The notes beneath the pieces are model-generated. The model made no database searches and was not told the DNA's origin. It saw only the letters and a program-made list of their open reading frames with translations. Below, piece after piece: positions 1 to 6,189 of a DNA stretch of 12,712 nt. Source of the DNA: Thermoleophilia bacterium (lineage in GTDB: Bacteria; Actinomycetota; Thermoleophilia; Gaiellales; Gaiellaceae). Numbering within the stretch: the first letter of the stretch is position 1; every line of letters starts with the position of its first letter. A program made the translations under genes and the position numbers. Where the stretch lies: contig JACVRM010000047.1 of NCBI GenBank assembly GCA_014534415.1, forward strand, positions 1 through 12,712. The letters run 5' to 3'.

Positions 1-753
1 ACCCCGGCGGCGCCACGGCCGGCGGACGCCGAGCACGCTCACCCAGCCCATGTCCGGATCGCCTGACTCCCGCGGGCGGCAGAGCGAGAAGCCCGCGATC
101 TCGTCGCCGTCGTAGGCGATGAACCAGAGCGCCGGATCGAAATGCTCGCCGGTCGTCATCCAGTGACGCCACTCCTCAAGGCCGACGCGCACGAACCCCC
201 AGTGATCCTCGAATGCCTCGTGATCCGCCGCCCATACACGCTCGGTGTCGCGCTCGACGTCGAACGCGCGCAGCTCGAAGCCGGGCGGCCAGACGGGCTC
301 GGGCGGCGCCGCGTCGAACACGATCAGCATGCGGAAGAAGTGGCGGACGAGCCCGTAGCCGTGCGCCTCGAGCAGCCGGGCGGCGCGCTCGTCCCTGCTC
401 GGCGTGCCGGCGTGGATCCGGGCGCCGGCGGCTGCCCGCTCGCGAGCACGGCGCTCGCCGGCGGCGAGGAGTTCCTTGCCCATCTGCTCGGTTCCGAGTT
501 CCGGGTGCAGCGCGAGGTGGAGCCAGATCACCGAGTGGTCCTCGGCGACGTCGGCGATCGAGCCGAAGCCTCCCAACCGACCGTCCGGTAGCTCGGCGAC
601 GCGGAAGTCGCGCTCCCGGTCGCCCGTCGGGCTCGTGAACCAGCGCCGAACCTCGTCGGTGGTGACGGCGTCGTCGCCGTAGAGAGACTGCGACAGCGCG
701 TTCACGAGCGCTGCAACCGCGTCGATCTCGTGCTCGCCCGGGGGTCTGAGCAT
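1..753 (-). CDS. GNAT-family double-domain N-acetyltransferase, partial (3' end beyond left edge)
   Basis: The frame opens with ATG at 753 and runs 251 codons to base 1 without a stop, so the C-terminus is missing. By comparison with its 306-residue neighbour about 55 residues are lost. The C-terminal GNAT domain begins near residue 160 and reaches the start of the acetyl-CoA pyrophosphate loop (VLGVRRPWRRRG, residues 240-251). It closely matches GTLGVRPAWRRRG in the upstream gene, so the two are tandem paralogues. The N-terminal GNAT-like half (about 1-145) has a degenerate loop (HPELGTEQMGKEL, residues 83-95) without the RGxG arrangement, so it is probably structural. Two-domain proteins of this type include mycothiol synthase MshD, where only the C-terminal domain is catalytic. 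The substrate here is unknown. It starts 4 nt after the upstream GNAT stop, so the two are presumably cotranscribed. Confidence 0.85.
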   Translation of the reverse strand, partial: MLRPPGEHEIDAVAALVNALSQSLYGDDAVTTDEVRRWFTSPTGDRERDFRVAELPDGRLGGFGSIADVAEDHSVIWLHLALHPELGTEQMGKELLAAGERRARERAAAGARIHAGTPSRDERAARLLEAHGYGLVRHFFRMLIVFDAAPPEPVWPPGFELRAFDVERDTERVWAADHEAFEDHWGFVRVGLEEWRHWMTTGEHFDPALWFIAYDGDEIAGFSLCRPRESGDPDMGWVSVLGVRRPWRRRG

Positions 754-757
754 GTAC

Positions 758-1678
758 TCAGGCAGCGCGCAGCTCCTTCTCGTACACGGCGACCTCGTAC
801 AGCACACGCATGCCGACGCGCTCGTACAGGCGCGTGGCGCCCGTCGAGTTCTGCGCGTCCACCTGCAGCGCGACACGGTTCTCACCGCGCCGGAAGAACT
901 CCGCGAACGACACCTCGAGCAACGCTTCGCCGATGCCCCGCCGGCGCCACGCGGGGCGGACGCCGAGCGTGCCCACCCAGCCCCAGTCGCCGTTCCGCTT
1001 CCAGTCGCACAGGATCGCGCCGGCGATCTGGTCACCGTCGCGGGCGACCCAGTAGAGCGACGGGTCATGACCCGGCCGCGCGAACGTCGACTCGGCGTAC
1101 TCCTCGTACGAGCGCGGCGTGTGCAGCCAGGCGCCCGCCGCCCACGCTTCCTCCAGCGCCGCGTGAATCGTTCGTTCCTCGCCGGAGCGGTACGGCTCGA
1201 TCACGATCCCGCCCGGCAGCTGCACGCTCGGCGATGCGTCGAGTTCGGCGACCATCCTCCACTGGTGTCGGACGTCGCGGTAGCCACGCCGCTCGAAGAA
1301 CGCAGCCGTCCCGGCGTCCGCCAGCAGAGCGCCGTACTGGAGATAAGCACGTCCCGTCCGGCGTTCCGCCTCGCCGGCAGCACGCCGCTCCACCATCTCG
1401 GCGAGCGCCGTGCCGACCCCGCGGCCGCGGTACTGCGGGTGGACGTACCCGTCGGCGATCATCCGCCCGCCCCGCCTCTTCTCGAAGTCCACGTAGCCCG
1501 CCGGGCGTCCGTCCACCTCGACGACCCACGCGTCGCGCTCGAGATCGAGCTCCGCCCACAGCTCACGCAGGTCCTGCTCGGTCCAATCCGAGTCGCCCCA
1601 TGCCGCGGCGTCGTGCGCGCGCATCAGCTCGAGAACCGCCGGGAGGTCACCGAGCTTCGGAGCGCGAGGGATCGTCAT
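758..1678 (-). CDS. Double-domain GNAT N-acetyltransferase (MshD-like architecture)
   Basis: This 306-residue protein has two GNAT folds. The first (about 1-145) has the acetyl-CoA loop YVHPQYRGRGVGTAL at 78-92, followed by the helix with FFERRGY (127-133). The second (about 155-306) has GTLGVRPAWRRRGIGEALL at 236-254 and a typical C-terminal segment NSTGATRLYERVGM (277-290). Both loops look intact, unlike the next gene's N-terminal half. GNAT enzymes transfer an acyl group from acyl-CoA, usually to an amine. The length and layout match mycothiol synthase MshD, but such proteins are numerous and the sequence does not prove that activity. The ATG overlaps the HAD stop codon in an ATGA (1675-1678) and no Shine-Dalgarno is visible, so translation is probably coupled. 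A second GNAT gene follows after 4 nt. Confidence 0.9.
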   Translation of the reverse strand: MTIPRAPKLGDLPAVLELMRAHDAAAWGDSDWTEQDLRELWAELDLERDAWVVEVDGRPAGYVDFEKRRGGRMIADGYVHPQYRGRGVGTALAEMVERRAAGEAERRTGRAYLQYGALLADAGTAAFFERRGYRDVRHQWRMVAELDASPSVQLPGGIVIEPYRSGEERTIHAALEEAWAAGAWLHTPRSYEEYAESTFARPGHDPSLYWVARDGDQIAGAILCDWKRNGDWGWVGTLGVRPAWRRRGIGEALLEVSFAEFFRRGENRVALQVDAQNSTGATRLYERVGMRVLYEVAVYEKELRAA

Positions 1679-2322
1679 CGGACGAGTTCGTCGAGCGTAT
1701 CCGCCAGCGCGCGCAGATCGGGCAGCTCGCTGTCAGGCACGGGGTCGGCGCGCTCGCGGAGCCGGTTGATCCAGATGCAGCGAAGGCCGAGCTCGCGCGC
1801 CGGCGCGATGTCGTGGAAGAGGCTCGCCGCCACGTGGACGTGGGCGTCGCGGGACGCATGCGTGCGCTCGAAGAACGCTTCCCAGTGCCGCGGCGCCGGC
1901 TTGTAGGAGCCGATTTCGGACGCGACGATCGTCTCGTCGAACGTGACGCCGAGGCGTCGCTTCGAGGCCTCGATGAAGTCGCGATCGGTATTCGAGAGAA
2001 TCGCGAGCCGCCAGCCGCGCCGGCGCACTTCCTCGAGCGCCGCGGGAACCTCGGGAAACGGCTCCCAGTCGGGCAGCGACCGGGCGAGTGCGTCCTCTTC
2101 GCCGGCTGGGACGTGGCCGAGCTGCACGAGCACGCGTGCCATGACGTCGCGGTACGGCAATGCCTGGTCAGCCGCCTGCACCTGCCGCTCGAGCTCGTGG
2201 TAGCGCGCGAGCAACCCGTCAGCACGCTCCTCGCCCCATAGCCTCGCCAACTCCCGGTGGAGCCCGCCGTTCCAGTCGATCAGCGTCCCGTAGCAGTCGA
2301 AGGTCGCCCAGCGATCAGCCAC
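1675..2322 (-). CDS. HAD-superfamily hydrolase, haloacid dehalogenase-like (subfamily IA)
   Basis: This is a 215-residue protein with the four HAD motifs. Motif I is FDCYGTLIDW (8-17) with nucleophile Asp9, in the DxYGT form of 2-haloacid dehalogenases. Motif II is Ser110-Asn111 (ILSNTD), motif III is Lys141 (GSYKP) and motif IV is Asp171 (SLFHD). A helical cap lies between motifs I and II. The fold makes a phospho- or ester-aspartyl intermediate on a small cytoplasmic substrate. The Asn that L-2-haloacid dehalogenases carry three residues before the motif IV Asp is Leu168 here, so real dehalogenase activity is doubtful and a phosphatase is as likely. The GTG at 2322 gives the expected N-terminus close to motif I. 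There is no Shine-Dalgarno, but TACGAT lies 6 nt upstream. The 3' end overlaps the GNAT start by 4 bp. Confidence 0.9.
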   Translation of the reverse strand: MADRWATFDCYGTLIDWNGGLHRELARLWGEERADGLLARYHELERQVQAADQALPYRDVMARVLVQLGHVPAGEEDALARSLPDWEPFPEVPAALEEVRRRGWRLAILSNTDRDFIEASKRRLGVTFDETIVASEIGSYKPAPRHWEAFFERTHASRDAHVHVAASLFHDIAPARELGLRCIWINRLRERADPVPDSELPDLRALADTLDELVR

Positions 2323-2328
2323 CCGGCA

Positions 2329-2334
2329 ATCGTA
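2329..2334 (-). promoter_or_regulatory. Candidate -10 element for a leaderless HAD-GNAT-GNAT transcript
   Basis: TACGAT matches TANNNT and ends 6 nt before the HAD GTG codon, the spacing that places transcription start on or beside the start codon. It lies in the 27-bp gap after the serine hydrolase stop, so it would be an internal promoter. No clear -35 is visible. Confidence 0.35.
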
Positions 2335-2349
2335 CGGAGAGCGCGCCGG

Positions 2350-3690
2350 CTAGACGCGCCGGTGCACGCGACGCCCGAACCGCAGCCACACGATCTGCCC
2401 CTCGGCGCCGCGGATCAGCTGACCGCGCGCGCTCTTCAGTACGCCGTCGGTGACCACGATGCGGTCAGCGTCGTACAGCGTCGCGGCCGCCGGAGGCGGA
2501 GCCGGGATCGGCGGCGAGTCCGGCTTCGGAAACCCGCCCTTCACGTGCAACTGCAAGACGAGGCCGCGGCCCTCGACCCGCACGTCGATGTCGCTCATGC
2601 GCGCCTCGTAGCGCCCGGCTACCTCTTCGAGCGCCGCCGGATCGGCAACCTGCTCCGTCGGCTGCCACGGCTCGATGCCGAGGAACACCTGGTACGCATG
2701 CTCCAGCACGCGGATGATCAGCGTGCTGCCGTGCTGGTGGTTCGTCAGCACCGCCGCGGCGAAGTCCCGCTCGGGCGCGAATACGAGCCACGCGTTCTGG
2801 CCGAGCGTCGTGCCGCCGTGCTCCGCGAGGCGAACCCCGTCGCGGTCCTTGACGAACCAGGCGAGCCCCATCGACTCGTGCTCGTACCCCGTTTCGAAGC
2901 CCGGTTCGCGGAGCGGCGCAAGCGACGGATCCTCCATGTGCGCCCGTGCAAAGCGGAGCAGGTCGCGAACCGTCGTGACGAGCCCGCCTGCCGGCGCGGA
3001 CGCGCGCGGGACCGGCCACGGCCGCGCAACCCGCGCGCCGCCGCCTTCCTCGTCGACGAGGTGGCCGACGGCGAACCGTCGTGTCATCACGTCCCACGGG
3101 AAGAAATACGAGCGCTCCATGCCGAGCGGCTCGAGAACGCGCGTCAGTACGACCTGCTCGTACGACTCGCGGGCCGCGACCTCGAGCGCTCGGCCGGCGA
3201 TCGAGAAGCCCGCGTTGTTGTACGACCACAGCTCGCCGAGGGGCGAGAGCTGCGGCAGCCCCTCGCACGCCGCGACGTACCGTTCGAGCGCGTCCTCACC
3301 CCAGCCGAAGTCGTCGAAGTAGTCGCCCACCCAGCCGCCGCCGTGCGAGAGCAGATGGCGCATCGTCACCGCGCCGGCGACCGCATCGTCCTCGAGGCGC
3401 AGCCGTGGCAGAAGCCCCCGGACAGGCGCGTCGAGATCGAGCCGCCCCTCCTCCACGAGCCGCACGGCCGCCGTGGCGGTCACCGTCTTCGTGATCGAGC
3501 CGGCCTGGAAAATCGTGTCGGCTTCGACGGGCAGCGGGTTCTCGACGCTGGTGATGCCGAGTCCGAGCTCCTGCTGAACGCCGCCGGACCAGAGCGCGAG
3601 CGCAACACCGGGAATAGCCAGCTCCTCCATAGCCGCCCGCGCGACCGCGGCAACGGACTCGAACCCTTCGAGTGCGTCGTTCTTGTCCAC
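2350..3690 (-). CDS. Serine hydrolase of the beta-lactamase/class C-like family (PF00144-type)
   Basis: This 446-residue protein has the penicillin-binding/class C beta-lactamase fold in its first ~340 residues. The nucleophile motif SITK is at 65-68 (Ser65, Lys68), the Tyr motif YNN at 157-159, and a HGG triad in place of KTG at 291-293. The LLSHGGGW segment (113-120) is typical of the family. The last ~100 residues form a beta-rich C-terminal domain such as is often attached to these enzymes. There is no signal peptide (it begins MDKNDALEGFES), so it probably acts in the cytoplasm as an esterase, peptidase or amidase rather than as an antibiotic-resistance enzyme. The substrate cannot be told. 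The start is GTG at 3690, with TAGGGT 8 nt upstream and no good Shine-Dalgarno. The HAD gene follows after 27 bp on the same strand. Confidence 0.9.
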   Translation of the reverse strand: MDKNDALEGFESVAAVARAAMEELAIPGVALALWSGGVQQELGLGITSVENPLPVEADTIFQAGSITKTVTATAAVRLVEEGRLDLDAPVRGLLPRLRLEDDAVAGAVTMRHLLSHGGGWVGDYFDDFGWGEDALERYVAACEGLPQLSPLGELWSYNNAGFSIAGRALEVAARESYEQVVLTRVLEPLGMERSYFFPWDVMTRRFAVGHLVDEEGGGARVARPWPVPRASAPAGGLVTTVRDLLRFARAHMEDPSLAPLREPGFETGYEHESMGLAWFVKDRDGVRLAEHGGTTLGQNAWLVFAPERDFAAAVLTNHQHGSTLIIRVLEHAYQVFLGIEPWQPTEQVADPAALEEVAGRYEARMSDIDVRVEGRGLVLQLHVKGGFPKPDSPPIPAPPPAAATLYDADRIVVTDGVLKSARGQLIRGAEGQIVWLRFGRRVHRRV

Positions 3691-3698
3691 TCATCAGC

Positions 3699-3704
3699 AC
3701 CCTA
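3699..3704 (-). promoter_or_regulatory. Candidate -10 element for the serine hydrolase gene
   Basis: TAGGGT (TANNNT) ends 8 nt before the GTG at 3690. It sits downstream, in the direction of transcription, of the hairpins at 3720-3841. This fits a new transcription unit beginning after the fab cluster. No -35 is recognisable. Confidence 0.3.
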
Positions 3705-3719
3705 CGGTTCGGCGCCGCT

Positions 3720-3790
3720 CGACGGAGGCGGGCTCGGCCCGCCGCAGCCACTGCGCGGCCACGGCGCGTGTCTCTCCCAAGAAGGGGGCT
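3720..3790. repeat. Intergenic hairpin repeat, copy A
   Basis: This stretch resembles 5269-5345 in the same orientation. Both share a GA/GGAGG-G lead, a 7-bp perfect GC hairpin (here GGCGGGC at 3727-3733 and GCCCGCC at 3737-3743, loop TCG), then CGCAGCCAC, a GCG-rich stretch, CGTGTCT and an AAGGGGG end. The hairpin arms differ in sequence between the copies but the structure is kept. It lies just beyond fabF in the direction of transcription. Confidence 0.55.
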
Positions 3791-3817
3791 CACGGGGGAA
3801 ACATGGTTTCCCCCGTG
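3791..3817 (-). terminator. Perfect 12-bp hairpin downstream of fabF, candidate terminator
   Basis: CACGGGGGAAAC (3791-3802) and GTTTCCCCCGTG (3806-3817) form a perfect 12-bp stem with a 3-nt loop, 28 bp past the fabF stop. No U-tract follows on the minus strand, so it is either a non-canonical terminator or an RNA-stabilising 3' end. A second near copy of one arm, GTTCCCCCCGTG (3830-3841, 11 of 12 identical), could pair with the same partner and form an alternative fold. Confidence 0.5.
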
Positions 3818-3844
3818 CCGAAACCGGCTGTTCCCCCCGTGACC

Positions 3845-5098
3845 TCAGCCATCCCAGCGAGCGATTACGAGGCAGGCGTTGTGGCCGCCGAAGCCGAACG
3901 AGTTGTTCACCGAGATGCGCACGTCGGCCTCGCGCGCCTCGTTCGGCACGTAGTCGAGATCGCATTCGGGATCCGGGTCCTCGTAGTTGATCGTCGGCGG
4001 CAGCACGCCGCGCTCGGCGGCGAGGATCGCGAAGATCGCCTCGACGGCGCCCGCCGCGCCGAGGCAGTGGCCGGTCGCGCCCTTCGTCGACGAGATCGGC
4101 GTCGCACGGGCGTTCTCCTCGCCGAGCGCGATCTTGATCACACGCGTCTCCGAGGCGTCACCGAGCGGCGTCGACGTCCCGTGCGCGTTGATGTAGTCGA
4201 CCTCGTCGAGGCCGACGCCGGCCTCGGCGAGCGCCATCGTGAGCGCTCGCGCAGGGTTTTCGCCGCTCGGGTCGGGCTCAGTGACGTGCGTTGCGTCGGA
4301 GGAGAGCCCGTAGCCGATCAGCTCGGCGTAGATCTTCGCGCCCCGCGCGCGGGCGTGCTCGAGCTCCTCGACGACGACGACGGCGCCCGCCTCGCCCATC
4401 ACGAAGCCGTCGCGGCCGGCGTCGAACGGCCGGCTCGCCCTGTCGGGCGCATCGTTCCGGCGAGAAAGCGCGCGCATTGCGCTGAACCCGGCGATGCCGA
4501 CGCGTGTGATCCCGGCCTCGGTGCCGCCACAGAGCATGACGTCGGCGCGGCCGAGCCGGATCGCGTCGATGCCGTCGCCGATCGCCATGTTCGACGCCGC
4601 ACACGCCGTGCACTGCGAGGAGAGCGGCCCGCGCGTGCCCAGCTCCATCGACACCCACGCGGCGCCCATGTTCGGGATGATCTGCGGGATCGAGAACGGG
4701 TTGACGCGGTCCGGCCCCCGCTCCTTGAGCACGTCGTAGCAGTCCTGGAACGCCTTGAGGCCGCCGATTCCGGTCGCGACGGAGGCGCCGATACGGTCGG
4801 CTTCGGGCTCGACCTCGAGCCGCGCGTCGGCCTCCGCCTGCCGCGCGGCCGCGACGATCATTTGCGCGAAGCGGTCCATGCGCCGCGCCTGCTTGCGGTC
4901 GATCCACTGGGCAGGGTCGAACTCCTTGAGCTCGCAGGCGAAGTCGACCGGGTACCCGCTCGCGTCGAACTGGGTGATCCGCGCGGCGCCGCTCTTGCTC
5001 GCGACGAGGTTCTGCCACGTCGTCTCGATGTCGTTCCCGAGCGGCGTCACCGCACCGATGCCCGTCACGACAACCCTTCTCCTGCCGTTCACGCTCAT
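3845..5098 (-). CDS. fabF: Beta-ketoacyl-ACP synthase II (3-oxoacyl-ACP synthase)
   Basis: This 417-residue protein condenses malonyl-ACP with acyl-ACP in the elongation step of type II fatty-acid synthesis. The thiolase-fold catalytic triad is visible: Cys166 (TACAASN), His306 (NAHGTSTPLGD) and His344 (STKGATGHCLGAAG, with Lys339). The C-terminal FGFGGHN loop is at 401-407. The length matches the family. I start at ATG 5098 because RRRVVVTGIGAVTPLG is the usual FabF N-terminus. The frame is open upstream to about 5377, but that extension reads through the repeat region and looks non-coding. There is no convincing Shine-Dalgarno; TACGCT lies 10 nt upstream. A GTG at 5092 is an alternative. 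It is separated from fabG by 289 bp holding a possible terminator and repeats, so it may be its own transcription unit. Confidence 0.95.
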   Translation of the reverse strand: MSVNGRRRVVVTGIGAVTPLGNDIETTWQNLVASKSGAARITQFDASGYPVDFACELKEFDPAQWIDRKQARRMDRFAQMIVAAARQAEADARLEVEPEADRIGASVATGIGGLKAFQDCYDVLKERGPDRVNPFSIPQIIPNMGAAWVSMELGTRGPLSSQCTACAASNMAIGDGIDAIRLGRADVMLCGGTEAGITRVGIAGFSAMRALSRRNDAPDRASRPFDAGRDGFVMGEAGAVVVVEELEHARARGAKIYAELIGYGLSSDATHVTEPDPSGENPARALTMALAEAGVGLDEVDYINAHGTSTPLGDASETRVIKIALGEENARATPISSTKGATGHCLGAAGAVEAIFAILAAERGVLPPTINYEDPDPECDLDYVPNEAREADVRISVNNSFGFGGHNACLVIARWDG

Positions 5099-5108
5099 GC
5101 GCCGGCGA

Positions 5109-5114
5109 AGCGTA
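5109..5114 (-). promoter_or_regulatory. Candidate -10 element for fabF
   Basis: TACGCT (TANNNT) ends 10 nt before the fabF ATG at 5098, which would give a leader of only a few bases. This agrees with the missing Shine-Dalgarno. The -35 region is not recognisable. Confidence 0.3.
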
Positions 5115-5222
5115 CCGCCCTGCATCGTTCGGACATCGCGCTCCGCCACGGCGAGTGCGGCGGGGACGCCGCTACCGAGCGAGCGGAGCCGAGTGGTTGG
5201 GACGATCACGTTGCGCCAGCGT

Positions 5223-5260
5223 GAGGGGACGGTCCTCGTCCGGGGACAGTCCCTCCCCTC
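5223..5260. repeat. Imperfect inverted repeat upstream of fabF
   Basis: GAGGGGA (5223-5229) pairs with TCCCCTC (5254-5260). The 24-nt interior contains further GGAC/GTCC complementarity, such as GTCCGGGGAC. It could be an operator, an RNA structure or part of a dispersed intergenic repeat; the sequence alone cannot decide. Confidence 0.45.
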
Positions 5261-5268
5261 CTCCGAAC

Positions 5269-5345
5269 CGGCGGAGGGCGGCTTGGCCGCCCGCAGCCAC
5301 ACCGCGCGAAGTCGTGTCTGGCCTTCACGCGGAAGGGGGGAGCTC
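5269..5345. repeat. Intergenic hairpin repeat, copy B
   Basis: This is the partner of the element at 3720-3790, in the same orientation. The perfect 7-bp hairpin is GGGCGGC (5276-5282) and GCCGCCC (5286-5292) with loop TTG. It is followed by CGCAGCCAC, GCGCG, CGTGTCT and AAGGGGGG, in the same order as copy A. Copies A and B bracket fabF. Confidence 0.55.
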
Positions 5346-5357
5346 GAATGAAGCAAA

Positions 5358-5380
5358 GCCACGCCGCGTCGCGGCATGGC
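5358..5380 (-). terminator. Candidate intrinsic terminator after fabG
   Basis: GCCACGCCGCG (5358-5368) and CGCGGCATGGC (5370-5380) are complementary at 10 of 11 positions. On the minus strand the hairpin begins 7 bp after the fabG stop and is followed by TTTGCTTCATT, a short T-rich run unusual in this GC-rich DNA. This would end or attenuate the fabZHDG transcript before fabF. Confidence 0.5.
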
Positions 5381-5387
5381 GTTGCGG

Positions 5388-6125
5388 TCACATCCCCAGC
5401 CCGCCGTCGACGAGCAGCACCTCGCCCGTAATGAACGCAGCCTCGTCGGAGCACAGGAAGCGTACTGCGCCGGCCACGTCCTCCGGGTCGCCGAAGCGGC
5501 CGAGCGGCGTGTTGGCGAGCATGACGTCCTTGAGCTCGTCGGCGATGACGTCCGTGAGCCGCGTCGAGATGTACCCGGGCGCGACGACGTTCGCGCGCAC
5601 GCCGCGCGACCCGAGCTCGCGCGCCAGCGCCTTGGTGAAACCGATGATCCCTGCCTTCGCGGCGGAGTAGTTCGTCTGGCCGGGGTTGCCGTGCAGCCCG
5701 ACGATCGACGAGACGTTGACGACCGCGCCGGCCCTGCGGCGCATCATCCCGCGCGCGGCGGCGCGGCAGGTGTGGAAGACCCCACCGAGATTGGTTTCGA
5801 TCACGGCGCTCCAGTCGTCGTCCGGCATGCGTGCGAGCAAGCCGTCGCGCGTGAGGCCGGCGTTGTTGACGAGAATGTCGAGCTCGCCCGCGTCCTCCAC
5901 GAGCCGGCGCGCGTCGTCGGGATCGGAGACGTCCGCCTGAACCGCCCGCCCACCGATCTCGGACGCGACCGCCTCCGCATCGTGCGCGCCCGAGCGGTAC
6001 CCGACGACCACCGACGCCCCCGCGCGCGCCAGTTCGGTCGCGATCGCCCGTCCGATCCCGCGCGAGGCGCCCGTGACGAGGGCGGTCTTGCCCTCGAGAG
6101 ACGCGAACGCCGCGTCGGCGCCTAT
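5388..6125 (-). CDS. fabG: 3-oxoacyl-ACP reductase (start codon uncertain)
   Basis: This is an NADPH-dependent short-chain dehydrogenase that reduces 3-oxoacyl-ACP. Counting from position 6125, the motifs are TGASRGIG (18-25, cofactor loop), NNAG (87-90), Asn112, Ser140, and Tyr153-x-x-x-Lys157. PGYIST and the C-terminal DGGLGM also fit FabG. The conserved start LEGKTALVTG is encoded at 6098-6069, yet no ATG, GTG, TTG or CTG occurs in frame between there and the fabD stop. The first conventional codon, GTG at 6011, would remove the cofactor-binding loop. ATA at 6125, with GAGGGA 4 nt upstream, would give 245 residues, the normal length, so I use it provisionally. A sequencing or assembly indel is the other explanation. 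It lies 64 bp after fabD on the same strand. Confidence 0.85.
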   Translation of the reverse strand: MGADAAFASLEGKTALVTGASRGIGRAIATELARAGASVVVGYRSGAHDAEAVASEIGGRAVQADVSDPDDARRLVEDAGELDILVNNAGLTRDGLLARMPDDDWSAVIETNLGGVFHTCRAAARGMMRRRAGAVVNVSSIVGLHGNPGQTNYSAAKAGIIGFTKALARELGSRGVRANVVAPGYISTRLTDVIADELKDVMLANTPLGRFGDPEDVAGAVRFLCSDEAAFITGEVLLVDGGLGM

Positions 6126-6189
6126 GTCTTCCCTCGCGAGCGAAGCGATGCGGCTCGACGACTCCGTGAGAACCCGGCAGTCAGCACCG

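Larger units (their letters stand above)
5099..5387. other. Gene-free gap between fabG and fabF, in the usual place of acpP
   Basis: I find no credible coding sequence on either strand. No acyl-carrier-protein DSL phosphopantetheine motif occurs, and the open frames are arginine/proline-rich shadows. The region holds, in fabG-to-fabF order, a hairpin beside the fabG stop (5358-5380), a hairpin repeat (5269-5345), an inverted repeat (5223-5260) and a possible fabF promoter. In many bacteria the order is fabD-fabG-acpP-fabF. Confidence 0.75.

Noticed and set aside
730..2241. Long plus-strand open frame of about 500 codons opposite the GNAT and HAD genes
   Set aside because: Its translation is arginine/proline/alanine-rich with no motif, and it lies antisense to genes with intact domains. 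GC-rich DNA has few stop codons, so such shadows are common.
2350..3690. Reading the serine hydrolase as an antibiotic-resistance beta-lactamase
   Set aside because: It has no signal peptide, and SxxK/YxN/HGG motifs are shared by many esterases and peptidases of this fold. Nothing nearby suggests resistance.
2257..5224. Two long plus-strand open frames (2257-3990 and 3683-5224)
   Set aside because: They are antisense to the serine hydrolase and fabF, and their composition follows the reverse of those codons. No recognisable domain or start signal.
5099..5377. N-terminal extension of fabF by about 93 residues
   Set aside because: The family starts at RRRVVVTG. The extension translates the hairpin repeat and has no conserved features.
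5388..6011. Starting fabG at the GTG at 6011
   Set aside because: It would delete the TGASRGIG cofactor loop and the first beta-alpha unit, which are encoded in frame immediately upstream.
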